Part shown: piece by piece, positions 1-9,800 of the stretch
Numbering within the stretch: the first letter of the stretch is position 1
How the letters are laid out: every line of letters starts with the position of its first letter
From: Agrypnia vestita
Taxonomy: Eukaryota; Arthropoda; Insecta; Trichoptera; Phryganeidae
DNA: 64,000 nucleotides
Assembly: GCA_016648135.1 (NCBI GenBank)
Contig: JADDOH010011081.1
Coordinates: 32,783-96,782 of the forward strand
Direction: 5' to 3'
Position numbers and translations under genes: made by a program
Notes under the pieces: model-generated
The model's input: the letters and a program-made list of their open reading frames with translations, nothing else
Databases searched by the model: none
What the model was told of the DNA's origin: nothing

Positions 1-1400
1 GTATAACTTCAATAAGGACATAAATAAAAATAAAAAAAGTTCGAAATCTTCAACATTTTCCTCCTTTTTCATGTTTGCATTTGTTAACTGTATATATAGA
101 CTCTGTGTACCATCTTAGTTAACTTTCTTACCCTTGTGGCATATACATGACGTAAAGAAAAATCACAGGTCAACAACGAAAAAAAGTAAACAGTGTTCAG
201 TCGTCACCATCGGTGAATCATCGTGTCGATTTCTCGGTAAAATTACACAATAGCCCTTTCTTATTCCGTGTTTCCTTCACCTATTGTGGCCACATTGGCC
301 GCTTCAAGGGATTTTAGACTAAGGGATGTTATGTTTTCAAAAAATGGTCGAATCTGTCGGACCCTCCTCCCGGCCTGTCAGTAAGGGTTGGATATCCGCC
401 TGGGACGACTCTTCCGGCTCAATGACGATGGCATTTGCTTATCACAGATCGATCGCCGGGAAGGGTGGACACATCACTCGTAAACCCTCGCAGCCCCAGT
501 GGCCGACCTTCTGGGGATGGAAAAGAAAAGTAAAATGCTTCCGGTACTCGGCGGTGAACACTTTATGTATTTTTGTTTTTTTTTATACGAACTTTACGTG
601 TCCCGGCATAATAATTTTAGCATACGAGCATAAAGTGTTTCTGGCAAAGCTGACAAGACTGGGGATGTATAAAATCTCTTAGGATTGTAAAAATACGTTT
701 CAATAAAAATATTTCTCATTTCTTTTCCAATTAATCCTTGATCCAATCTAGTCTAAATCACTATAATGAAGGAGTAGTTCCTCTTGATCACAATGATCCT
801 CGGATCTGAAGAGAACTATTGATTCCCAGATTGATCCCTTGCTCGGATCTAAAGGGGATGGTACATCCTTTTATCACAACTTAACGCGACACTTCCCTCA
901 GTTACAAAATAATTCTCTGTTTGATCCCTTACACGGATCTGAAAGGGGTTTTTCCCTTTGTCACAACTAGTCACAAATGAGTTACAAAAAAGTAAAAAAA
1001 TAGAGGTACTGCTGATAAAATAAAGTTTCACATTAAATAATATTCCAAGGGTGCTCCTTCATCTCTTTAAATTCGAGCGCTATTCGCTAAATAGTGCTCT
1101 AACATTGAATTTTTTTCAATAATTTGCGTATTTAGTAAATTTTATTATTACAAAAATGTTCGCAGTCGTACAAAAATAATTTTCTGGACTACATCAGTCT
1201 CGAGATGAGTTTAAAAAGTTATAAATTTTATATTTCTTCTAAAAATGTTATAAATTTTATATTTTGAGTGGCCGTGAAAATCTAAGAACATTTATATTTA
1301 TTTTTGTAACATACACGGGACATAAAGCCTTCAAAAGTACACATTGCAAATAAATAATAAATTCACAGAAAAAAGAAATTAAAAGGAAAAAACATTGGTT
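1..1400. other. Gene-free stretch, nothing assigned
   Basis: No recognisable gene. A patch at about 300-540 is clearly richer in G+C than its surroundings and contains an open frame of 118 codons (326-682, plus) whose product I do not recognise. It has no obvious domain. It may be a conserved regulatory segment or chance. At 760-960 the phrase GATCCCTTGCTCGGATCT and variants recur several times with loose spacing, a degenerate short repeat. Confidence 0.4.
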
Positions 1401-1523
1401 AAATGAATTCAACCATGCAAATTATACAATACATAGAAAAATACAATAACACACTAACAAATAAATGAATTCAACCATGCAACTTATACAATACATAGAA
1501 AAATACAATAACACACAAACAAG
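1401..1523. repeat. Two-copy direct tandem repeat, 62-bp unit
   Basis: The unit beginning AAATGAATTCAACCATGCAA occurs at 1401 and again at 1463. The copies are nearly identical through ATACAATAACACAC. They differ by only a few substitutions, so the duplication is fairly recent. No coding content. Confidence 0.85.
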
Positions 1524-1619
1524 TTTTGGAAAAATAAAGTTTGCAATACAAACATAATTAGATTCCAATAATCTCATTGCAGAACATAGAGAAATTAAAT
1601 GTAGGAAAAAGAAAAGTAG

Positions 1620-1860
1620 TGATCACTATAATAATGATGACACCCCTGCCAAAACTATCCGGCGCCATCTGCAATGATCTGCACAATTCCCGACGACTTC
1701 TTGAAGTCAGCAAACTTAACCAAATCTGCCCATTTGGTCGACGATCTTCCACGAGGACGGGTTTCTTCAACTTTTCCTTATACCACGGCTCTCTCTACCT
1801 CATCTGTACATCTTGAGACATGTTCGAAGATTTCACATCCTCTAGAGCTTGAAATTCAAG
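1620..1860 (-). mobile_element. LINE 3'-end remnant
   Basis: Read on the minus strand, the segment gives a degenerate R-P-x-G-R-x-x-T-K-W-A-D stretch. This resembles the 'GRPxxRW' tail that ends many RTE/CR1-like non-LTR retrotransposon polyproteins. It is followed by a short ATT-rich tail. Frames are broken. It could also be an unrelated GC-richer fragment. Confidence 0.35.
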
Positions 1861-1903
1861 AACCAAGGTACACGCAGTTCTTCACGATTAGGGTTAATTC
1901 CGG

Positions 1904-1959
1904 TCTGTTGTTATGTTAAAACCAATATCACGAGATATTAGTTTTAACATAACAACAGA
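1904..1959. repeat. Near-perfect 26-bp inverted repeat (hairpin)
   Basis: The left arm 1904-1929 and right arm 1934-1959 are complementary over 26 positions with one mismatch, separated by the 4-nt loop ACGA. A possible LTR-like remnant follows, ending GTGACA near 2308. Confidence 0.85.
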
Positions 1960-2308
1960 ATGAGAATAACTAGTACAAAATCAAAGTCTTCAGAACAATC
2001 TAGAAAATTTTAGAAAATACTGGAATATGCGAAATTATACAAGAAGCTTCGAGAGCTGTGAACCCGTGTGATTACACATATGAACGGGCGCGAATGGACA
2101 ACCGATAGACAAAATGCGACGAATAACAAAATTACCCGCGTGCGTAATAATCTAGTAGCGAATTTGTGTGGCGGAAACGATGAGAATAAAGTGCACCAGA
2201 GACAAGTGGAATGTTCTCGAGTGAGCGAATAACAGAGTTGCATTTCAGATAAAAAAATTAAACACTTATATTGTATCATTTTATATCCCACGGCCGCGAA
2301 TCCGTGAC
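1960..2308 (+). mobile_element. Possible LTR-like fragment (TGTCAC...GTGACA family)
   Basis: It shares AAAGTCTT..GAACAATCTAG near its left side and a ..CCGTGACA terminus with the better-preserved element at 8337-8820. The left boundary is unclear and no internal region follows. Weak assignment. Confidence 0.3.
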
Positions 2309-2309
2309 A

Positions 2310-3420
2310 CTATTTTATTAAATTTTAAACATTTTTTTTCTTTATTGTACCCAATAAAAGATACGTAGAATATACCTACCATTTATATATGCTTACTCAC
2401 GTATGTGTTTGCACTGCCAAAACTTTAAATCCAGATAAACTATTATTAGTCTCGTAATATCATAACTTTATGTGGTAGTAAAAATTTATACACAAAGATT
2501 AGAACAAAACCGCTTAATGTGTTTTTTACGCAGGTTCTTATTTTCTTCCTTCAAGAACATGTCCACTTTTTATATCTTTCATTTTATTAGTCTAATCAAA
2601 AATACGTTCAGTGAAATCTTATCTTTATCATTTAATAAAAAGTTAGTTTTTTGAAGAGAATTAAATTCTTCGTTATATTTGAGATTTTATTTTTCTAGGG
2701 AAATTAAATTTTTTACTCTCCTCTCAAAGGGTATTAATATTACAATTCCATATTCAAACAATTTTTTCAATTACTTTCTAATCATTTAAGAGTTTATTGC
2801 TTGTCTATTTGATAAACAACATTACGTATAACGCTCAAAAAAATAACGAAGTCTCACAAAGGATAAAAGAAATTTGATACTTTTTCTTTTCTCCTGATCT
2901 TCTTCTCTGATCACTTTGCTTACCATTGAAATTGCTACGTAGTATATTTTTCCTTTTTTTAAAAGAATTTTATTCCAGCAAAACATCCTTATCTCGAGGG
3001 ACTGATTGCTAAATTATGTATTTGGATAAAAAATTATTTGTACACAAATTATATATTTATTGCAGCATGTAATAAGCCTACAAAAACAAATAATTGGAGC
3101 TATTTGCTTACTGAAAACAAAATTACAGATTATTCAATTCAATTCAATTCAATTTATTTTATAAATAACATGGACATGACAAAATTACTTTCATTATCAC
3201 AAATAGACTCTGAATACTCAAATATCATTCGATTTTTTATATATTCGTCTTACCGCCCTGGCAGTAATTATTATTAATCTGCTTCTAAACAATCTAATAA
3301 GTTTGTAAACGTCTATGTCTTGGATAAATATCGTTTAGATATATAAATATTAGATATTATTATGTATTACAGAAGCGAAACACATCACAAAACACCCAGA
3401 CTTGAGTAAATCACATAGAT
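2310..3420. other. AT-rich intergenic DNA, nothing recognised
   Basis: Very AT-rich, with only short chance open frames. Apart from a short AATTC run near 3136-3155, I see no repeat structure, RNA gene or coding signal. Confidence 0.5.
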
Positions 3421-3428
3421 CAAATTGT

Positions 3429-3510
3429 GACCTCACCGGGAATCGAACCCGGAATCCTCGGTGTGAGAAGCCAGTGTCATCATTATATAGATGTATAAAT
3501 TGTGCCACGA
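3429..3510 (-). repeat. tRNA-derived SINE-like segment
   Basis: On the minus strand a good Pol III B-box/T-arm, GGTTCGATTCCCGGT, lies at 3435-3449, preceded by a TTCTCACACCGAGGA anticodon-arm-like stretch. The 5' half does not fold into a normal D arm. It is therefore a tRNA-derived SINE or pseudogene rather than a working tRNA. Confidence 0.45.
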
Positions 3511-3570
3511 GATGATAGAAGTCGAAAGAATTGCACGTAATCGAAGAACGCAATCTACATCTTTTACAGT

Positions 3571-3943
3571 ATGTTAGAAATTACTACAAAGCTCTTGGAT
3601 AATCTACTAGATTCTTGAAACACCACGAAACGGTATTGTCTATATAAGAGACATGGCAGTCCCGCTGGGCGGACAGTGTGCGTTGTCGTGACAAGCGATA
3701 TCATAGAAATTAACGTGCGTTTGACCATTAACAAGCGATAAAAATAAGGCGAAATAGAAAAGTACCTACCTATGTACGTATTTGTGAAATATTCGGGAGT
3801 GATAATTATGGAGTTGGTGTGAATTAAAGAATGGTGCTACGATTAATTCGTGTCCAATTAGATTAATTAATTAACAAAACTTTTAATAATTAGTATTATT
3901 TATTAGTATTTTATTTACCTCCCAGACCGACAATCCCGTGACA
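3571..3943 (+). mobile_element. LTR-like remnant with TATA promoter
   Basis: It ends in ..CCCGTGACA and shares AAAGAATGGTGCT..ATTCGTGTCCA with 8700-8750 of the LTR-like element at 8337-8820. A TATATAAG box at about 3640 is followed by CAGTGTGCGTTG, as in LTR U3-R regions. The left end is not the TGTCAC expected, so it is probably truncated. No internal coding region adjoins it. Confidence 0.4.
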
Positions 3944-4389
3944 ATATTCATTCGGACCAAAGTTGTTGAGTTTTTTTTTACTAATTTTTGAAATGACTAT
4001 TGCAAACGTAAATATTATAGATAATAAATATTATTATATTTTGTTACATTTTGTAGAATAATCTACATACAAGATTAGCGATTCAATTACATTCGATAGA
4101 AGTGCTACTTTTGTATTTTTTCTTGCTGGTAAGACAGATTGAAGGTACAGTATGACATGAAATATACATATGTAGATAATGAATTTGATTATACGTATTA
4201 GAATCGAACATCGAAATTTCGTACGAACGCTAAAAATCAAAAATATAACAATTTTTTATAATAAAATTTTAAACGTTCACATATCAAAAATTAACCACCA
4301 AAACAAATGAACATGAAATAACATAAATTCAGCCACTATTATAGATTTGGAAATAAGTATTGTTTTTGTTACATATCAAATATTTTTAG

Positions 4390-4695
4390 TCCTTTTCTTT
4401 TAACTCGTAGCGTCTGGAGTTTGTTGTCTGCCGGAAAAACTTTGGATCGATTTCTAACCCTTTTCCCGTGATCCAATCGAGCTGAAACTTTTCAGGCAGA
4501 CTCGCGGCGACGATTAAAATGATCTAACAAATTTTCGTTTAAAATTTTTTAATAATTATAGTATAATTTTGGATTTTTACAATACAAATGAATAATGACC
4601 CCGACGCGTGCAGTAGGCACGAAACCTGATTCAATGAGAATGGAAGTATAATAAAAACTTGGTTTTAATGGGTTAGTTTTTTTCAGTTTTACTAA
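4390..4695 (+). repeat. TIR-like repeat family, short subtype (copy 1)
   Basis: It shares long blocks with 12675-13010 (short subtype), 24090-24765 and inverted 5300-5843 (long subtype): TTTTAACTCGTAGCGTCTG, AAAACTTTGGATCGATTT, GCAGACTCGCGGCGA, and the right-side phrase ATAAAAACTTGG. In this copy both CTCCCTTT-type ends are degraded. Non-coding. Confidence 0.7.
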
Positions 4696-4837
4696 TTAGT
4701 TTTAAGAAATCCGTCAGATAAATTCAATAATTTATGAAATTATTAGTGTTACATTCATTTTTTGTCTTAATGTAAGTTTGTTTTTAATTTGCTACTTAAA
4801 ATTTTACTATGGATCTAATTTGTTCTATTTTGTATTG

Positions 4838-5290
4838 TCACGGGACGTGGCTGTGGGAGGCAAATGAAAACACTCGAACAATTCAAAGATTAATTTATTA
4901 TACAAAAAGTCACTGGACACGAACTAAATCGGAGTAAATTGAATAGCGAATAACAATTCCTCCGTCACCACCATCATTTAACATATGCACAGTATATCTA
5001 ACGTATGCAGTTTTTGCCTGTTGGAGTTTTCCAGCACATGATGAAACTTTAAAACAAAGGTACGTTTTTCCCGAGGCACAGCGTCCGTGACGTCACAGGA
5101 CTTTTTGTCCGGGCCCAGCGGCCGTAAACTGTCGCGGCGGTCGTGGTCCGCTGCCCGAAGCCCGTAAACCGAAACAATAAAACCGGGAGAACAGGAATCG
5201 TACGACAGCAGTTAGGGAAAATCGTCTTCTTATCGCTGGCAACACTCACCGGTTCCGCGCCTGCGCCTTGGGTCTGCGGGTCACGTCAGT
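4838..5290. other. LTR-like end (minus) and GC-rich segment
   Basis: At 4838 TGTCACGGGACGTGG begins a stretch that, read on the minus strand, matches the TTCGTGTCCAGTGACTTT portion of the LTR-like family. From about 5060 the DNA becomes unusually GC-rich up to 5285, with no convincing coding frame. It could be the U5/leader of a retroelement; unproven. Confidence 0.35.
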
Positions 5291-5299
5291 TAAATAAAA

Positions 5300-5843
5300 A
5301 AGTAACCCATAAAAACCAAAAAATAAAAAAGTTTTTATTATACTCCCTTTCTTTGCAAAATTAAACAACAATTAAAGACGAATTAAAACATATAACGTAA
5401 CACTAAACTTACAGTAATTTAATATATTTCTAAAATGTCAGATGTTTTGAGCTCTGATAAGACACCTTCATGCTCTGAAGATTAAATTCTAAAAACATTT
5501 GTCAGTCAATTTAGATTTTCGACATTCGTAGTGAAGTACCTATTATGTATAACGACGGAGTCATTCAAATTTAGAAAATATTCCGCGACGTTATCGGGCC
5601 GCCGTTGCTAGTAACCAAACTTTTGTAATGATTCCAATTTGAAAAAACCAATAAAATTTATATAAAAAATATTATAAAAATTAATAATATATACTATAAT
5701 TATTAATTTTTTTTAACGAAAATTTGATAGATCTTCTTGATCACGGGAAAAGGGTCAAAAATCGATCCAAAGTTTTTTTTCATGGCATGCCGACAAGCAA
5801 GCAAGCAGACGCCACGAGTAGGGATAAACACATAAAGGGAGTA
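5300..5843 (-). repeat. TIR-like repeat family, long subtype (copy 2, inverted)
   Basis: The core is bounded by TACTCCCTTTCTTTG at 5341 and AAAGGGAGTA ending at 5843, and lies inverted relative to 24090-24725. Sequence outside the left motif (AAGTAACCCATAAAAACC, about 5300-5318) is also shared with the other copies. The true element therefore extends about 40 bp beyond the CTCCC motif on that side. TA flanks both CTCCC motifs. Non-coding. Confidence 0.7.
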
Positions 5844-5849
5844 AAAATG

Positions 5850-7352
5850 ATAGAAAGTATGATACAGTCAGATTGTACCATCAAATTTAATGTGATATAA
5901 CTTCAGAAACCAGCAAGTATCCAAAGGTCTTTAAAGATATGGTGGATCGTAACATCCTGTCAGACGCTACTAGTTACGATGCGAGGATTGATAATTAAGT
6001 ATGTGGAATACTTTTAATAATGTCAAATATAAACAAGCAATTTAAAAAAATGGAGACATGCTTTTATTAATTTGCTTGAAAAAAATTGGATTACAAGATT
6101 AATTTTAGTAATCACTGTAAATAATCTAGATCTAGGTTGCTGTTACCTCCAAAATATCTATCGAATGATTTGGCAATGTAGTATATAATTAAAATGTCTT
6201 AAAATTGAAATTGTTTCATATTTTCTATATATTTGTTTATGGATTAATAAAAATGATGTATTTTCTTTATTATTTTGTGCGAGTAAGAATTCGACAATTT
6301 ATAATTTAAATACTGAAAAATTTGAATGAAGAAATATTTGGCACATGTTAAATTGTTACTTTATATTTTTTGTTTCGAAAAAATAAATATCGCAGGGTAT
6401 AAAAAGGAAAGTTTTGAGAAAAATTGCTCTTTTTCGTAACATTTTTTCAACGTGGCTGCGTGTCTGTAATTTTATACTTTCGTTCTTTCTTTTGATAGCT
6501 ATTTTTCGAAGAATTCTGCTTTTTGTCGCCGGAATTGTAGAAGCCTTTCGTGTTTTCATTTCCTTGTTTCGTACGATAAAAAGAATCGGTGGGTTCCAGC
6601 CGGGAACCGGGAAGAGATTTGATAGTCGCGGAGATTGATCAGTTTCTTTTTTCCAGGGTTGGAAAGAATAGTTACTATAGGCCGTTCTAGATCCTTCAAT
6701 AATATTGTGACATATTACAAGTGATTCGGCCACTGCGCTATTACTTCTGCTTTCTATTTCGTTGCAATATAAAAATAAATCGTATAAATTCTACAAGAAA
6801 TAACTGTACCAAAGTGTATGTATCGTTTGTATTCTTTCTTGTGCACATAATTCTTTAATTTTAGTTATTAAAAAATGCATTGAATAAATATTAAACAATA
6901 TCGATTCATTGCAATGACCTATTGAATCGAATGTGAGTAAAATAATGCATATTTAAAATATCTCGATCCTTTCTTTAGTCCACAGCCAGCATCCTCTGGC
7001 GTGAAATGTTTATTTTAAATCGTAAGGCATTTACATCAGCCCCTACTGACGGAACATCCCTTAGTCACAATATTTCCCCTGGAGCCTATTTACTCGAGTA
7101 TCGTGTTCACGGAAATATCAAATATGTGAAATATGAAAATTGGATCAGTATTTACTCTACGGAAGTGTATCAAATTCTCCTCCCTCTTATATATATTTAA
7201 TGTAATATTTTTCATTGAATAGCGTTGTCACAATTTTGGATAAATCTGCGATTTTCATTCGTGGATGTTTTTGAAGTATAGTCATCATAAAAGCCACCAA
7301 ACAAATACGTCATACACGGTACCGTGATTAGACATACGTAATTTATTCAGTA
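5850..7352. other. Intergenic, no recognised gene
   Basis: AT-rich. A minus-strand open frame of 125 codons (6356-6733) is the longest unexplained one. Its product is basic with no recognisable domain, so I do not call it a gene. Confidence 0.4.
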
Positions 7353-7360
7353 CCTACCCC

Positions 7361-7797
7361 TAGGGATGGGTAAAGAATATCGATATATCAATATATCGAT
7401 TTTTTTTTTGAAAAATATCGATATTTATCGTCGATATTTTTTTGAGAAACGTCGATACTTTTTTTGAATATCATTTTTTTTTAGTCGCCAAATTTTATTT
7501 TGGGACTAAATATTGTGTAAATGTGTGTAGGTAAATATTTTTTCCGGTGACCTTTTTTTTGTTCGCCAAAAGCGTTTTCCCCTTAAGTTTGTTACACTTT
7601 TAAAAATATATCGAAAAATATCGATATTTTCTTTCGATATATTTTCTCTTCGACATATCGATATCTTTTTCTTTGATACATCGATATATTTCTTCCGGTG
7701 ACCTTTTTTTTCCTCGATATATATCGATTATTTGCGATACTTTTTTAAAATATCGATTCGATATATATCGATATATTTTTTTCATTTACCATCCCTA
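7361..7797. mobile_element. Non-autonomous hAT-like MITE, TATCGATA-rich
   Basis: The termini TAGGGATGGGTAAA and TTTACCATCCCTA are inverted repeats. They are flanked by the 8-bp CCTACCCC (7353-7360) and CATACCCC (7798-7805), matching at 7 of 8, as expected for hAT target-site duplication. The 437-bp interior has no coding capacity. It is dominated by degenerate ATATCGATA palindromes and poly-T runs. Confidence 0.8.
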
Positions 7798-7805
7798 CAT
7801 ACCCC

Positions 7806-8336
7806 TAAATGTCAAATTACCTTTTTTGTTATTATATCTCAACACAAAATAGACGGGACGTATTCATTTACGCACGCAAAAAGTTTCCATGAGAAATACG
7901 AGGACATCTGTCAAATGCGATCACGTCAAGTGTGTAACGATCAAGACTTGTTTGTTACGGTAATGGTGCGATAATAGGGGTGATTCCCCCCTATTCTCTG
8001 AATAACAACATCGTTTTAATATCCTAAAACAAAATAGACCGGATGTACTTATGCATGCGTAAAGTTTCCGTGAGAAATGTCAAAACATTATCTTTCTCAT
8101 CTGGTCCATCATTACAGCGGAGATGCTCGCTTAAATTTTATATTTTGATACTGCATTAAAAATTTTATGGAATGGAAACACGGACGCTTACAAAATAATC
8201 TAGATGGACAGAGTCACGAATGAAGATTTTTTTTAATGTTTCACAAGCAATGAAAAATATACAACACCCCTAAATTAAGGCGTCCTATCCCGAAAGTTTC
8301 GGGATTAGACGTACTGATTCCTAAATTCATAAACAC
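7806..8336. other. Intergenic, no recognised gene
   Basis: Two loosely related blocks (about 7840-7900 and 8025-8085) share ACAAAATAGAC and the phrase AAAGTTTCC..GAGAAAT, an old short duplication. Nothing else seen. Confidence 0.4.
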
Positions 8337-8820
8337 TGTCACGAGAATCTAATAGATATAATAGGAAATACACATAATCAAAGTCTTTCGAACAATCTAG
8401 CAGACATAAGAAAGAACTTGAAGCTAGACGAAAGCACACGATTATACGAGAACATTCTCGAAATTGCCATATTCAATACCTGTTATAAAAGTAAAGAATG
8501 GTGCGCGCGCGATCACAGTTGTTTGACAGCGCGACATAGAACTCCACAGACAAAGCGACAGCAGAACCAAGCGACAGGTATTCGGCGCGAGTACTTACGT
8601 GCGAAACGGAGCAGATCTACCATGCGATAGAAAAAAGTGCAGCAAAGATTCTAGAACAACATTAGTGAATTATTGTGTGAAATATTCTCGAAACATTTAG
8701 TGTGTACTAAAGAACGGTGCTCCAATTAAATTCGTGTCCAGTGACTTTATTTCGTATTAATTAAAAGTTTAAATAGTTTTTTGCATTTTATTCGCCCGTA
8801 GCAGCCACGATCCTGTGACA
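8337..8820 (+). mobile_element. Solo-LTR-like element
   Basis: It starts TGTCACGAGAATC and ends CCTGTGACA, giving TG...CA ends with a 6-bp terminal inversion typical of LTRs. TATAAAAG at about 8481 and a CAGTTG initiator-like site downstream are consistent with a Pol II promoter. The immediate flanks (AACAC / ATGCT) are not a matching duplication. No gag/pol or primer-binding site adjoins, so if it is an LTR it is solo and old. Relatives lie at 3571-3943, perhaps 1960-2308, inverted near 4838, and inverted near 25000-25060. Confidence 0.5.
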
Positions 8821-9340
8821 ATGCTTTAAATGGGCCGAGACTTCAGAATTGGTTTATCTAGTTGTGAGTGACGTAAGCGTTCTCGATTCGCTTTTCCGTT
8901 ACAAATCGTTTTGGCGTTCACAATCAATTTTTTACTTCAGACAGAAATATTTGGTGGAATGATTTCGCATGAAAAATGAAAGCAAACCTCATCGTAATGT
9001 AATTATTGTAGCGCGAATGTTATTGTTACTTCCTCGTCTAAATTCTTGATGAGCACAAAAACCCGGCGTTGTTAAGGAGCGAAACAATGGTACGAGGCAC
9101 AAAGCCATCTGATATTGTATGAAAATCCTTCGCACACGTCATATTTCAGTAATTAATCCAACACGCTGGCTATTTCTCTACCAGAATTCCCAGGAAGGGA
9201 GAGTCCCGCACAGCAGATAAATGTTGAACCATTTGTCAAAAAGAAATGATGAAAATGAAATGGTGTAATAAACTAATATTCGACTTGCCATATTTAAATG
9301 TATGGTGACTTTTTGACTTTTGGACTTTTTTTTATGCATA
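8821..9340. other. Intergenic, nothing recognised
   Basis: Mixed composition, no open frame worth noting and no structured repeat seen. Ends in a (TTC)n tract at 9350-9362. Confidence 0.4.
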
Positions 9341-9349
9341 TTTTCAATC

Positions 9350-9800
9350 TTCTTCTTCTTCTTCCGTGCACTGTCCCAACTCATTGCCTAGGTAGGCTAT
9401 TGGAGTAGGCTCTTCTCGTTCTCAGGCTCCCGTTCTTCGGTTCTGGATATCGCTTTTATCCAGGCCGCTTCTCTGTAGTATTGAGCATTGAGTCATCCAG
9501 GAATTCTTTGGTCTTCCTCTGGATGACTGTTGATGAAGCTCCATAGATATTGCCTGCTTCACCGTGTGGTCTGGTGGTCTCCATCTTGTGTGTCCATACC
9601 ATCTCAACTGTCGTTCCTCCAGCTTACTATTTATGTCCATGACACGTAGGCTACCACGAATACGTGAACTTTTTATCCTATATTTTAATGTTTCTCCTGC
9701 CGACCATCTAAGCATTCGCATTTCTGCTGTTTTGCGAAGCCACACATTATCGCGGGTCTAACAATAGTCTGGTATATCTTTCCTTTAAGTTTTATAGGCA
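9350..9800 (-). mobile_element. RTE-like non-LTR retrotransposon, 3' coding remnant
   Basis: The minus-strand frame 9422-9745 contains KTAEMRMLRWSAG, then LEERQLRWYGH and SRGRPKNSW. This order is the hallmark of the C-terminal region downstream of the reverse transcriptase in RTE-like LINEs. The frame closes early and the RT core is absent. A second copy in the same orientation is at 32350-32715. Sequence continues in homology to about 9800 through GFAKQQ-type upstream codons. Confidence 0.75.

Noticed and set aside
326..682. 118-codon plus-strand frame
   Set aside because: No recognisable domain, odd composition, no splice or promoter context; kept only as part of a GC-richer patch.
6356..6733. 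125-codon minus-strand frame
   Set aside because: Longest unexplained frame, but basic low-information product with no family resemblance and an overlapping frame on the other strand.
7600..7974. Tyr/Ile/Arg-rich frames around the ATCGAT repeats
   Set aside because: They are translations of the palindromic repeat inside the hAT MITE.
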